Positions 9,238 to 16,903 of a stretch of 16,903 nucleotides of DNA are shown here, piece by piece. The stretch is from Tetmemena sp. SeJ-2015. Taxonomy: Eukaryota > Ciliophora > Spirotrichea > Sporadotrichida > Oxytrichidae. Both the position numbers and the translations under genes were made by a program. The notes under the pieces are model-generated. The model was not told the origin of the DNA, searched no databases, and saw nothing but the letters and a program-made list of their open reading frames with translations. Where the stretch lies: NCBI GenBank assembly GCA_027382625.1, contig JAJKFJ010024231.1, forward strand, positions 1 through 16,903, given 5' to 3'. Within the stretch, counting starts at the first letter, position 1, and each line of letters begins with the position of its first letter.

Positions 9238-10214
9238 ATGGGTTGCAAAGAATCAAAGTAGGGAGACGTTGCAGACGGACCAGGTCAGGGATCGGGCGGG
9301 GCTACTGCAGGAGCAGGTCTCAGTTTGGATTTGAAAGGGCTTGACGCTCCAGCAAAGTTATTAAAAGCAAATTAGTATTTAGAAGTAATATAAAGTTCGA
9401 GTACATGCTTCCTTTCAGCAAGACAAAGATAGACTAGTTTGAGACCAGAGTGAAGGGCGTTTCAGGAGACTCAAAAGTATTGAATGTAGAGCATTAGTTT
9501 ATTTGTAAGATTGAAGCAGCTCAGAAAAGCATTTGCTGATGATAAAAATTGGACTGATGCTCTCTTTAAAGATGATGGATTGCTTGTGCAAACACTTTCC
9601 TCAGATTAATCATATGTTATCATGATACTTACTTATAATGGAAATGCTTTAAAGATCTATTCAAATCAGAGGACTCAAGTGGAGAGACTGTGGTTGGAGG
9701 AATAAATCGTGACATACTGATTATCTGGGCTATGATCTTGTGCGGAGGAGATATTAAGGTAAAGACTAGAGTATTCTATTTTAAAGTGACTTTCCTAAAT
9801 TTTAAGTCTTTGATTTTTATTGTTGATTCTATGATGTTCTTCAAGATAACAACTAAGAGTATATATCAGCTAGTGACAAAGATTTTCCCACTGCATTTGG
9901 AGCCTTGATTGATCTAGCAGCTAAGCTTCCTTATCAATAGGAGACTATCATAACTAATCAGCCAAACTCTAAGAGCTAAGAAGAATTGGATAAGTTAGAC
10001 GAGGACTTCAAAACTAAGATTCTGGATTAGTTTATTGACTTATTATCATTAGTGATATTTATGTGTAATTTAAAACTCAGTGTACGGCCCAAAGAGTAAG
10101 ATGATGAGATCTGAATGGGAGGAAACAGTTGCAAAGAACCAGCAATGGATTTTCACAAGCAAAAAGATAAGAGCCCAAGTAGAAAAGGCTTTAAAGGATG
10201 CTAGTAAGCAATGA
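9238..10214 (+). CDS. Conserved-looking protein with predicted N-terminal lipid anchor
   Basis: The ATG at 9238 gives MGCKESKQ. Gly2-Cys3 fits N-myristoylation plus palmitoylation, so membrane anchoring is likely. After a Gly-rich linker the body is helical and soluble: KFEYMLPFSKTKIDQFETRV, then LKQLRKAFADDKNWTDALF, ILIIWAMILCGGD, DFPTAFGALIDLAAKL, and a basic C-terminus (KALKDASKQ) ending at TGA 10212-10214. The layout recalls EF-hand-like or calcium-sensor-like helical proteins, but I see no clear EF-hand loop and name no family. No spliceosomal intron is needed. Five IES candidates (9354, 9477, 9604, 9773, 10051) restore one frame of 270 codons (269 residues). It diverges from the Rab gene and converges with the tmcB-like gene. 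Confidence 0.75.
9354..9397. other. IES, 38 bp, pointer AAAGTT
   Basis: AAAGTT occurs at 9354-9359 and 9392-9397. Removal joins GLDAPAKF to EYMLPFSKT and corrects the frame; otherwise the first frame ends at a TGA near 9450. Confidence 0.85.
9477..9507. other. Candidate IES, 28 bp, pointer GTA
   Basis: GTA occurs at 9477-9479 and 9505-9507. Removal gives SGDSKVRLKQLRKAFADD. A frame change is certainly needed here, but the pointer is 3 bp and the exact edges are uncertain. A 13-nt GT-AG segment (9477-9489) also fits the phase but seems too short for an intron. Confidence 0.5.
9604..9626. other. Candidate IES, 20 bp, pointer GAT
   Basis: GAT occurs at 9604-9606 and 9624-9626. Removal gives LVQTLSSDTYLQWKCFKDLF and shifts to the frame that is open to about 9770. 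The need for a frame change is clear; the 3-bp pointer is weak. Confidence 0.5.
9773..9832. other. IES, 53 bp, pointer ATTCTAT
   Basis: ATTCTAT occurs at 9773-9779 and 9826-9832. Removal gives KTRVFYDVLQDNNQEYISAS. Without it the frame ends at a TGA at about 9906 after a hydrophobic run. The pointer is 7 bp. Confidence 0.9.
10051..10082. other. IES, 28 bp, pointer AGTG
   Basis: AGTG occurs at 10051-10054 and 10079-10082. A GT-AG intron would be 29 nt and out of phase. Removal gives FIDLLSLVYGPKSKMMRSEW and leads to the final TGA. Confidence 0.75.
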
Positions 10215-10391
10215 ATCCTCACTAACACATATCCGATGAGGAACTAGTTTAATTATGAAAGCGCACATTTTCTTTTCTTAAAGATATATCCTAAACAAAA
10301 TATCAGTTCTATTCTATTCAACATAGTCAGAAGGCTTCAGACTTGAAAAAATTTATCTATAAATGGAATTTTTGAAATTAAGATGATCCTT
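10215..10391. other. Convergent 3' spacer
   Basis: About 180 bases separate the TGA of a plus-strand gene from the TGA of the minus-strand tmcB-like gene. The stretch is AT-rich with no protein-like frame. Confidence 0.5.
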
Positions 10392-13300
10392 TCATTCTTG
10401 TATAGTTTGCGTAAAGTTGCGTACGATCCCGCTGCTCTCAGCAGCTTTCAAGAGTCCTATTTTGATTGTTCTTTCATTTATTTTGTCCCTCTGCTCTTCT
10501 TGTTCCTTGTCTTTATCAAGAATTCTTTTGAGTTCTTAAATTGGTATGATTTTAATCAATATTTTAGTCCTAAGCACTATCTTCTTAAGAGCGATTAGCA
10601 TTGATTTTATGACCACTATTAGTGAAACCATGAGGAATGTAATAAACACACCAAAAACTGAGATAAAATTTCAAAAATAAGCATTGAAGTTTTAAATAAA
10701 TAGAACTGAGTAGTAAATGGTCATTTAAATCGTTATATAATCCTCAATAGAGGCTTTTGCATTGAAACTCAGCTGATCGCTTATCGGCTTTATGATATCA
10801 TTCAGCAATTTCAGATAGTTCCAATTCTAAGCTGAGTAGAGCTACTCGTTTAAGTATTTACGCGTCTTTGTACTTGCTTGAGTCCCTTAAAACGACAAAA
10901 GCTGATTTGTCAAGTAGTAGTACATCTTCAACTACTTTATATATAACCAAAATTATTGAGAATCTAAGAGATGGAGTTGCTCAATCCATTCATACGAAAT
11001 TTAATTGAAAATTATTCTGAAGAATTCCATTGATTCCTGTCTAGCATTGCTAAAGTAATGTGGTATTAGGATTGTGACCTCCTCCTCCAAACATCCAAGA
11101 ACAGGCTTCCTAAGAATTCAAAGCTTTTAAATCATTAAAAAGTGAGTCCAAAGGAGCAGGCCTATTTTTCTGGTAGCCACTTATATCCCCTTCAACTTAG
11201 CCACATGATTTTAGAATGAAATCATCTATTGGTTACTTTTCTGAGCCTAGAGTAAAAATAAACTTTATTTAAGCAAATAGTCATAGTCTTATTTTACGAA
11301 AACCCTTCCAGCATAAATCTAAAGGAAGTAGTGAGGCAAGTTAATCTCTCTGAGAATACTCTCTAATACTCAATTGCCTTGAACTGATTGACTTATACAG
11401 CACAAATCAAAAAATATAAAAAATTTTAAGACTACCATGTAGTAGTTGACTAAGTATTGAGTTACCTAAAATGCTATGATTATTGCTACAAAAACAATGA
11501 AGGCGAGATATCTTCGAATTTTCTAACGAATTAATTATAAATTTCACTTTATTTTAATAATTTTGACTTATCTGAAGAGATTCTTAATATCTTTTTTCTT
11601 GAATTGTTTCTTGAGTTTGCCTGATAGGCCATCGAAACTATCTCCTTAGGAAATTGAGTAATGATCATCTCTAAACTGTTAAGTAGATATTTTTATATAA
11701 TTTCTTTTGAAATAAAATTAAAGGAAAGATGAGAGTACTACTGCACCCATAGGTATTGGCTAATTAAATAATTATTTAATGATTAGAATATTTGCTTGTT
11801 ATTACTCTTCTTCTTATTGTTTGAACCATTCATGATGTCATTAAGTGAATAAGTGTAGCATATTTAATGAGGAATTAATATGCTAATCTTTATAGCTAGA
11901 AGTGTTGCTTGAACTTTTGTCTTTTTCCTTGCCTTAAGGATGAAGCTTTGGCCTTACCTCACTCTTCTTGGTAAATTTGGTGGTCTACTTTTAAATTGGG
12001 AATAATTCCCTCTCCTGAAGAGTTGACTCTTCATTTTTGCCACCACTTTTATCTCCTGTTATTATCATGTCTTAGCCAGTTTCATGAAGCATAGCGCTAG
12101 TCATGACGTTTTAATTATTTGCAGTTCAAATAATTCAAATGTTTGTGGATGCATGTCTTGCCTAAGTTATTTTCCTATTTCCTAAAGTGGTTACAAAATA
12201 TTAATTGAAGTTCCTAAAAGGCCTAAGTAACTCCTGTCTATGTTCAAAGACTTATTGACCACTTCCGATAGCTCGAAGTCTTAAGACTCTTAATTACTCT
12301 CTAATATCACATTTATGTTCTTCCCTTATATATGCAAATAATCGAAATTATTATTTCTCTAAAGGTGTTTCACTATGTCCTCTTTACAAATTCCTTAACT
12401 CTTAAGCCTAGATGTTTTGCCTTTTAAAGCTTGATAGTTAGTGAATAATATAAAATAAAGTGCAAGTGGTTCGGATCTATGCTTTTACTATCTATCTTTT
12501 GGGACTCGAAGATCATGGAAGGGTTATTATCATAGCTCATCATGTAAGACTCTTATTTGGTCTAAGCAAATGATTTAGTGCTTTACTCCTGTGCTCTGTA
12601 TCCCCTTTGCTCCTTCTCCTTTTTCTTAGCTATGGTTAATGCTCGTTCTAATTAGGCTTTTTCTTGTAGATTTTCCATTTTAGTCTTATCTGCATCAGTT
12701 GAGGACATCCAGTTGCTGAATATTTCTATCTTCTCCAGAATCTAATATTTGGTTTCATCTTGCACAATGTTCCACTTTAGAATCACATTAAGTTGCTCAT
12801 TATCGATGCTTGAAGTAGTGGGGGCAAGCACAAAAGTCGCTACTATTGATACGCAAATGCAAATGCAGTTAATTATGAGAAGGATATCCAGAAAATCCTT
12901 TTCTTTATCGTCTTTCATCTCTACGAACAGCTCCACTACTTTCAAAATGTAGTTTCTAAGATCTTCATTTTAATTCTGTATTATAAACCAAGCCTCTCGT
13001 TATTCCGAAGTTAAGTTCTACATTTAAAGTATTAAACTTAAAGAGAAAAGATATAGGAAAGATAATTTGAGTTGAGAGATAAAATCCACTGAAGGTTTTC
13101 ATGGATTGAGATTCATTTTAATCAGTGAACTGGTTTATTTTGCTAAGGTACTACTGAGATCCTATGAATATACCTTAATAATTATTAATTTCATTAATTT
13201 AAACACTTTTTCAAAACATGTCAAAGCCAATTAGCAATAATATTTATGTGCATAATCGTAAAAGGTTTAAAATTTCTTAGAAGTAGTTTTTAAATATAAA

Positions 13301-16105
13301 ATGGCAAATTAATGTTTTATATTAAAATAGTGAAATTAATTTGTTATAAAGAATAAGGAAGAATTACTTTTTGTTATAGCCCCATTTGCTGATATTTCTT
13401 GTAGCGTAAGTAAAGGATCAGTAAGTAATGATTTTACTTCTCCATGAGCGTCATCATTGTCTTTTGAAAGAGCAGTTTCGTAGTATCCCTTGAAAATTAA
13501 AATACTTGTACTAAATAAGTGTATTTGAGTTTAGTAGAAATCTTGATAGTAATTCTCAACGTAAGACACAGACTGCTAAAAAGATAAACTTAGAGTCCTG
13601 TTTTCTCTTTTAAATCTATTATTTTATAGAATTATCTTTGGCTTATGAAAGTCATCATTCTATAGGCCAAAGCAAGGTTGGCAAACTTTTAGTTTAGATG
13701 TAGACTATTCAGAATTTCATCCTAGAAATGCCAAAATTGCTGCTACTCTATTACTGTTATAATCAGCAGAATCAACAAAGTGAGAATCATAACTCACATA
13801 AATTAAAAATGTAGAGTTGTATAATAATCATGATAAGGAAAAAGATAATTACTCCTCTTTTCAGATTCACAAACGATTGAGGCAATTTACTAAGATCTAA
13901 CTGTTATTTCAAGGTTATCATTTGCTTAAAGTCTTTTGCATTACTGGATTCAGAACTTATGGACCCACCAGAGAAATATATTTTCAATTTTGAGTAAATT
14001 ATTATACTTTATTTCTATCATTTATTAAATCTAGCTCATGTTCTTGAAGATTTCTTAATGCTACGCTTCCCTCATTTTAAGATGCACTTTACAATTCGTC
14101 TTCTTTCTCAGTGGTTGATGAAAGAGTTGGGATATTCATTAAAGTTCTCAGATCAGGTAAGAAAATGAGTTCTTGGACCCTAGCTCCGAATTTAAAGTAG
14201 TACTAGTTCATTTTTAGGATGACATCCATCATTTTTGAAGTTTCACTGTGCTTCTTTTAAAAAGATAGATATTTAATGAGTTTTTATTCTCTTAGAAAAA
14301 GGATTTATTCATCTATGTGCACACTCCATAGTCTAGCTCTTCAGTGGTAAAATTTTCCAAATAAGGAAAAACCTCATTTATGTTGAGCTTGTAGTCAGCT
14401 AAGTAACTATCTTTTAAGTTGAAATACTTCTCCTTGAAGTTTGGAGTTATGTTTGTTACAGTGCCAAATTAATCTGCTATCAGAATTTGTATTAAATAAA
14501 ATTATTATTGATCAAGTAAAAAGGATGGGTGGCCTCGTAAAAAATTCCTCTAATGGGGATGGGTTCTGCTATTTCAACAAATACAACTAGGACTAGGCCA
14601 TAAGTCTAAGAGATGCAAGAGACAAGATATGCTTTAACTGGAAGTACAGTTTCATCAAGTTTCTTCACCCAGACTCGATTCCATATTCTTGTGTAGGGAA
14701 CTCCATTCAATAGATAAAAAATCTATCATGCATGAACTTTCTTGATCTAAATATTGTATGATCTAAGATAGCTATCAATGAGTTTGTCATGGAGCACTGA
14801 AATCATAGGAGGCATAAAATTATTGATGTTTTTATCTATCACAAGATGCGCCTAAACTCCCACTGCGATTTCAAACAATTTATTTACCATGATAACTTAG
14901 TTCTTCTTTCCATTCTTATTAGTTACCATAATAACTACAAAATCCTTCTTAGCCATGTTGTATAAATTCTGCTTAGTTATTCTGATTTTTTCCTGAATTT
15001 TCTCAAATAGAAGACTTGCATTTAACGCCTCTACTTCAAAGTTCATGACGTTCTAGCAGAATTAGTAATTATAGAGAACAGCCTCTGCAAAATCTGGCTG
15101 TTTCTTAAGAAGAGCTTCGTAATTGCTCTTTTATTACATATAGCTTTCTACTAATTAATCTCCAAGCTCCATCAGCTCTAATTAAAATTATAAATTTATA
15201 TTCCTCTTCTAGCTTGATGTTTTTGCTGGAAAGACTAGCCCAAAACTTATGAGCATGCATGGTAGAATTGATTATAGACATCTTATAGCGAAGAAACTCT
15301 GACTCCACGCTCATAACTCTCTCTGCGTCATAGTCCTCATGCTTTTTTCTAACTGTAGAGTAAGACTCACATATCATGTTTTACAAGAAATCGTATTTCT
15401 GTCTGTCGTTGCGAGAAGTCAAGGAATCCTTCACTTCTATGAGCTTGTAGTAGGACGATAGGATGTGATTGTACTTGTTTATTTTAAGGAAGATCTCTAA
15501 CAGGTACAGATAATAATTATGTATATCTTCTAATTATGATTGATTGAGATAATTAGAAGTTGCTTCTTCGGTTGAATGAAAGAAGAAAGTTTCAAAGGTC
15601 TGCTTCCATATCAAATCTTTTGCGACACCTCTTCTTAGTTCTTCATCTGAGAAAAGCAGGCAGTCCCCATAATGATCAATAATAAAATAAGCAAATTGAT
15701 CAGTGGACTGAAAGAGATTAAGTCGATGGGAGGGACATTTAGGGTCGAAGCAAATATGCTAATGCCGAAAATAGAAGTCTCTAAGCTTATTGTACTCTAT
15801 GCTATCCACACTGTACGAGCTCAACTCGTACAGAATATGGAACAATGTTATTTACTCTTTGTATCTAAAATAATAATTACTATTGTAATATAGATTATTG
15901 TACTGTAAGTTCGTGATTTAGGGATCTCTTAGAAATCTATCATTTCTTCTCTATTTCATCAAAATTAAACCTTACATACTTTATTTAAAGCTAATTCTTA
16001 ACAAAAGAAATTTTACGAAAGTCCTGACTGCAAATGAAAGCACTAGAGCGACCCCTAGAATAGAAATATCAGAATCGTCCCCAACAATTTCCACCAAAAT
16101 CCTTT
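10392..16105 (-). CDS. tmcB-like multi-pass membrane protein with PAS-like region, 5' end not found
   Basis: This is a very large minus-strand gene ending at TGA (10392-10394). N-terminal parts seen are a membrane helix (ISILGVALVLSF, about 16070), CFDPKCPSHR, and a helical block with KINKYNHILSSYYKLIEVKD and HAHKFWASLSS. Then comes a PAS-like region (about 15000-14350: FVVIMVTNKNGKK, NKLFEIAVG, NNFMPPMIS, ADQFGTVTNITPNF). After it are four further membrane helices, at about 13870-13720, 12905-12820, 11510-11380 and 10710-10590, with charged coiled segments between. This order matches the tmcB (tiny macrocysts B)/PAS family, greatly expanded in ciliates, with presumed sensory or signalling roles. 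The N-terminal membrane half of the family is missing. A 59-nt GT-AG intron is possible at 12430-12488. Eighteen IES candidates or repeat-bounded segments interrupt it. Unresolved frames remain near 10930-11016 and 12430-12490. Confidence 0.75.
10656..10710. other. IES, 48 bp, pointer AACTGAG
   Basis: AACTGAG occurs at 10656-10662 and 10704-10710. The insert is a multiple of three and carries an in-frame TGA on the minus strand. Removal gives TIYYSVFGVFITFLMVSL, an intact membrane helix. Confidence 0.9.
10912..10937. repeat. Inverted repeat AAGTAGT...ACTACTT
   Basis: AAGTAGT at 10912-10918 and ACTACTT at 10931-10937 can form a 7-bp stem with a 12-base loop. It lies in the unresolved part of the tmcB-like gene. 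No function is assigned. Confidence 0.4.
10949..11016. repeat. Direct repeat AAAATTATT, 59 bp apart; possible IES, frame unresolved
   Basis: AAAATTATT occurs at 10949-10957 and 11008-11016. The minus-strand frame must change here, and a 9-bp pointer is attractive. Removing 59 bp leaves the following frame off by two bases, next to a TATATATA tract at about 10938-10945. A second small event or a length variant would be needed. Confidence 0.5.
11244..11274. other. Candidate IES, 28 bp, pointer AGC
   Basis: AGC occurs at 11244-11246 and 11272-11274. Removal joins NKTMTICS to EKQPIDDFILKSCG on the minus strand. A frame change is required here, but the pointer is only 3 bp. Confidence 0.5.
11388..11451. 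other. IES, 58 bp, pointer TTGACT
   Basis: TTGACT occurs at 11388-11393 and 11446-11451. Removal gives VTQYLVNQFKAIEYQRVFSE on the minus strand. Without it the helix runs into a Phe-rich stretch and a TGA. Confidence 0.85.
11517..11564. other. IES, 42 bp, pointer AATTTT
   Basis: AATTTT occurs at 11517-11522 and 11559-11564. The insert contains an in-frame TGA. Removal joins KNLFRQVKI directly to RRYLAFIVFVAII, the start of a membrane helix. Confidence 0.87.
11685..11730. other. Candidate IES, 42 bp, pointer AGAT
   Basis: AGAT occurs at 11685-11688 and 11727-11730. The insert is in frame, TGA-free, aromatic and AT-rich. Removal joins GAVVLSS to TQQFRDDHYS. It would be silent if retained. Confidence 0.5.
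11754..11792. other. IES, 35 bp, pointer TATT
   Basis: TATT occurs at 11754-11757 and 11789-11792. The insert is very AT-rich. Removal joins KKKSNNKQI to PMGAVVLSS and makes the required frame change. Confidence 0.7.
11840..11878. other. IES, 34 bp, pointer ATTAA
   Basis: ATTAA occurs at 11840-11844 and 11874-11878. Removal gives YKDQHINDIMNGSNNKKK on the minus strand. Without it the frame reaches a TGA within about 12 codons. Confidence 0.8.
12102..12155. other. IES, 50 bp, pointer CATG
   Basis: CATG occurs at 12102-12105 and 12152-12155. Removal gives KQLRQDMTSAMLHETGQD. The read-through frame meets TGA at the distal pointer. Confidence 0.75.
13090..13129. other. IES, 36 bp, pointer TGAA
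   Basis: TGAA occurs at 13090-13093 and 13126-13129. The insert is a multiple of three with an in-frame TGA on the minus strand. Removal gives LAKQTSSVDFISQLKLS. Confidence 0.65.
13152..13368. other. Candidate long IES, 213 bp, pointer TACT
   Basis: TACT occurs at 13152-13155 and 13365-13368. The interval is strongly AT-rich and open on the minus strand only because TAA and TAG are sense; its translation is low-complexity. Removal joins NGAITKSS to TLAKQTSS in frame. A 9-bp direct repeat (TTTGTTATA, 13340-13348 and 13370-13378, 30 bp apart) overlaps one edge, so the exact border is uncertain. Confidence 0.5.
13558..13589. other. Candidate IES, 29 bp, pointer AAC
   Basis: AAC occurs at 13558-13560 and 13587-13589. 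A frame change is needed between LKEKTGLQ and ENYYQDFYQTQ on the minus strand. The 3-bp pointer is weak, and a 14-nt GT-AG segment also fits the phase. Confidence 0.4.
13785..13831. other. IES, 41 bp, pointer AATCAT
   Basis: AATCAT occurs at 13785-13790 and 13826-13831. Removal joins the two halves of a membrane helix (VIIFFLIMILTLLILLIITV). Without it the helix ends at a TGA. Confidence 0.87.
13974..14030. other. IES, 53 bp, pointer AAAT
   Basis: AAAT occurs at 13974-13977 and 14027-14030. The insert is very AT-rich with an in-frame TGA on the minus strand. Removal joins LQEHELDF to SGGSISSESS. Confidence 0.65.
14252..14290. other. IES, 35 bp, pointer TTCT
   Basis: TTCT occurs at 14252-14255 and 14287-14290. 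Removal gives QMNKSFFQEKHSETSKMMD and makes the required frame change. Confidence 0.65.
14479..14514. other. IES, 32 bp, pointer ATCA
   Basis: ATCA occurs at 14479-14482 and 14511-14514. Removal gives EATHPFYLIADQFGTVTNI, restoring the start of a PAS-like strand. The read-through frame reaches TGA at the pointer. Confidence 0.75.
14721..14749. other. IES, 24 bp, pointer ATCTA
   Basis: ATCTA occurs at 14721-14725 and 14745-14749. The insert is a multiple of three and contributes the only TGA of a long open stretch on the minus strand. Removal gives RSYNIQIFYLLNGVPY. Confidence 0.82.
15176..15207. other. IES, 28 bp, pointer CTCT
   Basis: CTCT occurs at 15176-15179 and 15204-15207. Removal gives NIKLEELMELGDQLVESY on the minus strand, the helical pattern expected in the family, and corrects the frame. 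Confidence 0.75.
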
Positions 16106-16109
16106 TATA

Positions 16110-16659
16110 TATTTAATAAAATATGATGTTAGAATGTATTATAGTGAATGGCTGTAGTCACAAATCCCCATTAAATACAATCGATTATTCATTAAATTTA
16201 AATCAAATATTTTTTAAAAATGGTTCTCTAATTTTCTTTGTTCAAGACAAATCCTGTCTTAGGTCGACATTTAAATTCGATTAAAGATATTTCATTTAAA
16301 ATAAGTTAAATTTTGTAAGCATTCAATCTCTAATTTAAGTACTCTTGTGAAAGCGATGGAAGAATTTCATCAAATTTAAGCTTTCTAAAACGGGAAAATA
16401 AATTTGATAATTTTAAACTTAAACCGCAATTAATTTTTAAAATCTTAGTATTTTGTTTAAATAATATTAACTGTTTGATGAATTACCATTTATATAAGAA
16501 GTGTGCGAGACACAAACTTGTTGAAGGCTATCTCTTAGAATAAAAAATAATAATTTATCTCTTGACTAAAATGCAAGTAGAGTAATACACTTTGAATAAA
16601 GAAAAATGGCAGTATAAATTCCTTATTTTTGATTAATTTAAAATTCTACTTAAAGTAGG
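16110..16659. other. AT-rich region with no recognisable gene
   Basis: Both strands have scattered TGA codons and no protein-like frame longer than a few tens of residues. It lies upstream of the truncated tmcB-like gene, where membrane-helix coding would be expected if the gene were continuous. It could be intergenic DNA, a long IES, or germline-limited sequence. Confidence 0.5.
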
Positions 16660-16903
16660 ATGATGTAGTAAGTGAGTGAACTGGAATCACCCTAAAGAAG
16701 ATCCATCAGAGACAAGCAAAGTGCATTCAGTAACATTCTGATTGTGTGAATTAGCTTGTAAACCGATTCAGATTTAGCCCATGGGGCTTTGTCAAGTGGA
16801 AAGGTTATATGCTAATAAAATTGGAAAAGATTGTTGAAGAAAATTTAAGATTTGCAATTATATGTTTATTAATCTGCTTTAAAATGCTTGCAATAAGACT
16901 TAG
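16660..16903 (+). CDS. Possible 5' end of an unidentified gene, runs off window
   Basis: The ATG at 16660 opens a hydrophilic N-terminus (MMQQVSELESPQRRSIRDKQ) up to a TGA at about 16747. A 28-nt GT-AG intron (16745-16772) would continue as IQPMGLCQVERLYANKIG. Codon use (TAG/TAA as Gln) resembles the other genes. There are too few residues to name a family, and it could be a chance frame. Confidence 0.4.

Noticed and set aside
9477..9489. 13-nt GT-AG intron
   Set aside because: It fits the phase but is shorter than any known spliceosomal intron class I can justify; a pointer-bounded deletion is preferred.
10383..10598. Plus-strand hydrophobic frame of 71 codons
   Set aside because: It is antisense to the charged C-terminal tail of the minus-strand tmcB-like gene, which ends cleanly at TGA.
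1..16903. Telomere repeats, CRISPR arrays, tRNA or rRNA genes, transposase genes
   Set aside because: I saw no C4A4/G4T4 runs, no regularly spaced repeats, no cloverleaf with a recognisable anticodon arm, and no transposase-like frame.
1..16903. Gene scrambling (inverted or permuted segments)
   Set aside because: All coding segments that I could join are in order and on one strand. Only the missing 5' part of the tmcB-like gene leaves the question open.

Overview
The window reads as germline (micronuclear) DNA of a spirotrich ciliate of the Oxytricha/Stylonychia type. Three observations support this. (1) Protein-like frames run through TAA and TAG, which must mean Gln, and every gene whose end is visible stops at TGA. 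(2) Several short GT-AG introns (about 25-165 nt) fit the frames. (3) Good coding sequence is repeatedly broken by short, mostly AT-rich inserts bounded by direct repeats of 3-9 bp. Removing one repeat copy plus the insert restores frame or removes a TGA. That is the layout of internal eliminated sequences (IESs) between macronuclear-destined segments (MDSs), with the repeats as pointers. I count about 40 candidates, 22 of them with pointers of 5 bp or more. The pointers differ from each other and are not TA, which argues against Paramecium or Euplotes. No C4A4/G4T4 telomere repeat is visible.

Layout. 1-1097 (-): Gln/Asn/Gly-rich protein with an acidic segment, running off the left edge. 1098-1380: divergent promoter gap. 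1381-5334 (+): large secreted/membrane Cys-rich protein resembling ELAPOR/EIG121. 5335-5892: AT-rich spacer. 5893-7603 (+): probable SHIPPO-like axonemal protein. 7604-7857: convergent spacer. 7858-8772 (-): Rab11-type GTPase. 8773-9237: divergent spacer. 9238-10214 (+): protein with an MGC lipid-anchor start, family not named. 10215-10391: convergent spacer. 10392 to about 16105 (-): very large tmcB-like membrane protein with a PAS-like region, N-terminal membrane half not found. About 16110-16659: AT-rich, no gene seen. 16660-end (+): possible start of another gene.

With introns and IESs removed, the four completely reconstructed genes have lengths divisible by three: about 1074, 484, 246 and 269 residues. 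The genes look functionally unrelated, as expected for germline neighbours that later separate onto small macronuclear chromosomes. The main interest is the dense record of DNA elimination, including IESs that carry the only in-frame stop and IESs that would be silent if retained. All MDSs seen are in order and in one orientation. The one possible exception is the missing 5' part of the tmcB-like gene. Coordinates and pointers were read by eye. Four-base and especially three-base pointers can arise by chance, and those calls are graded down.
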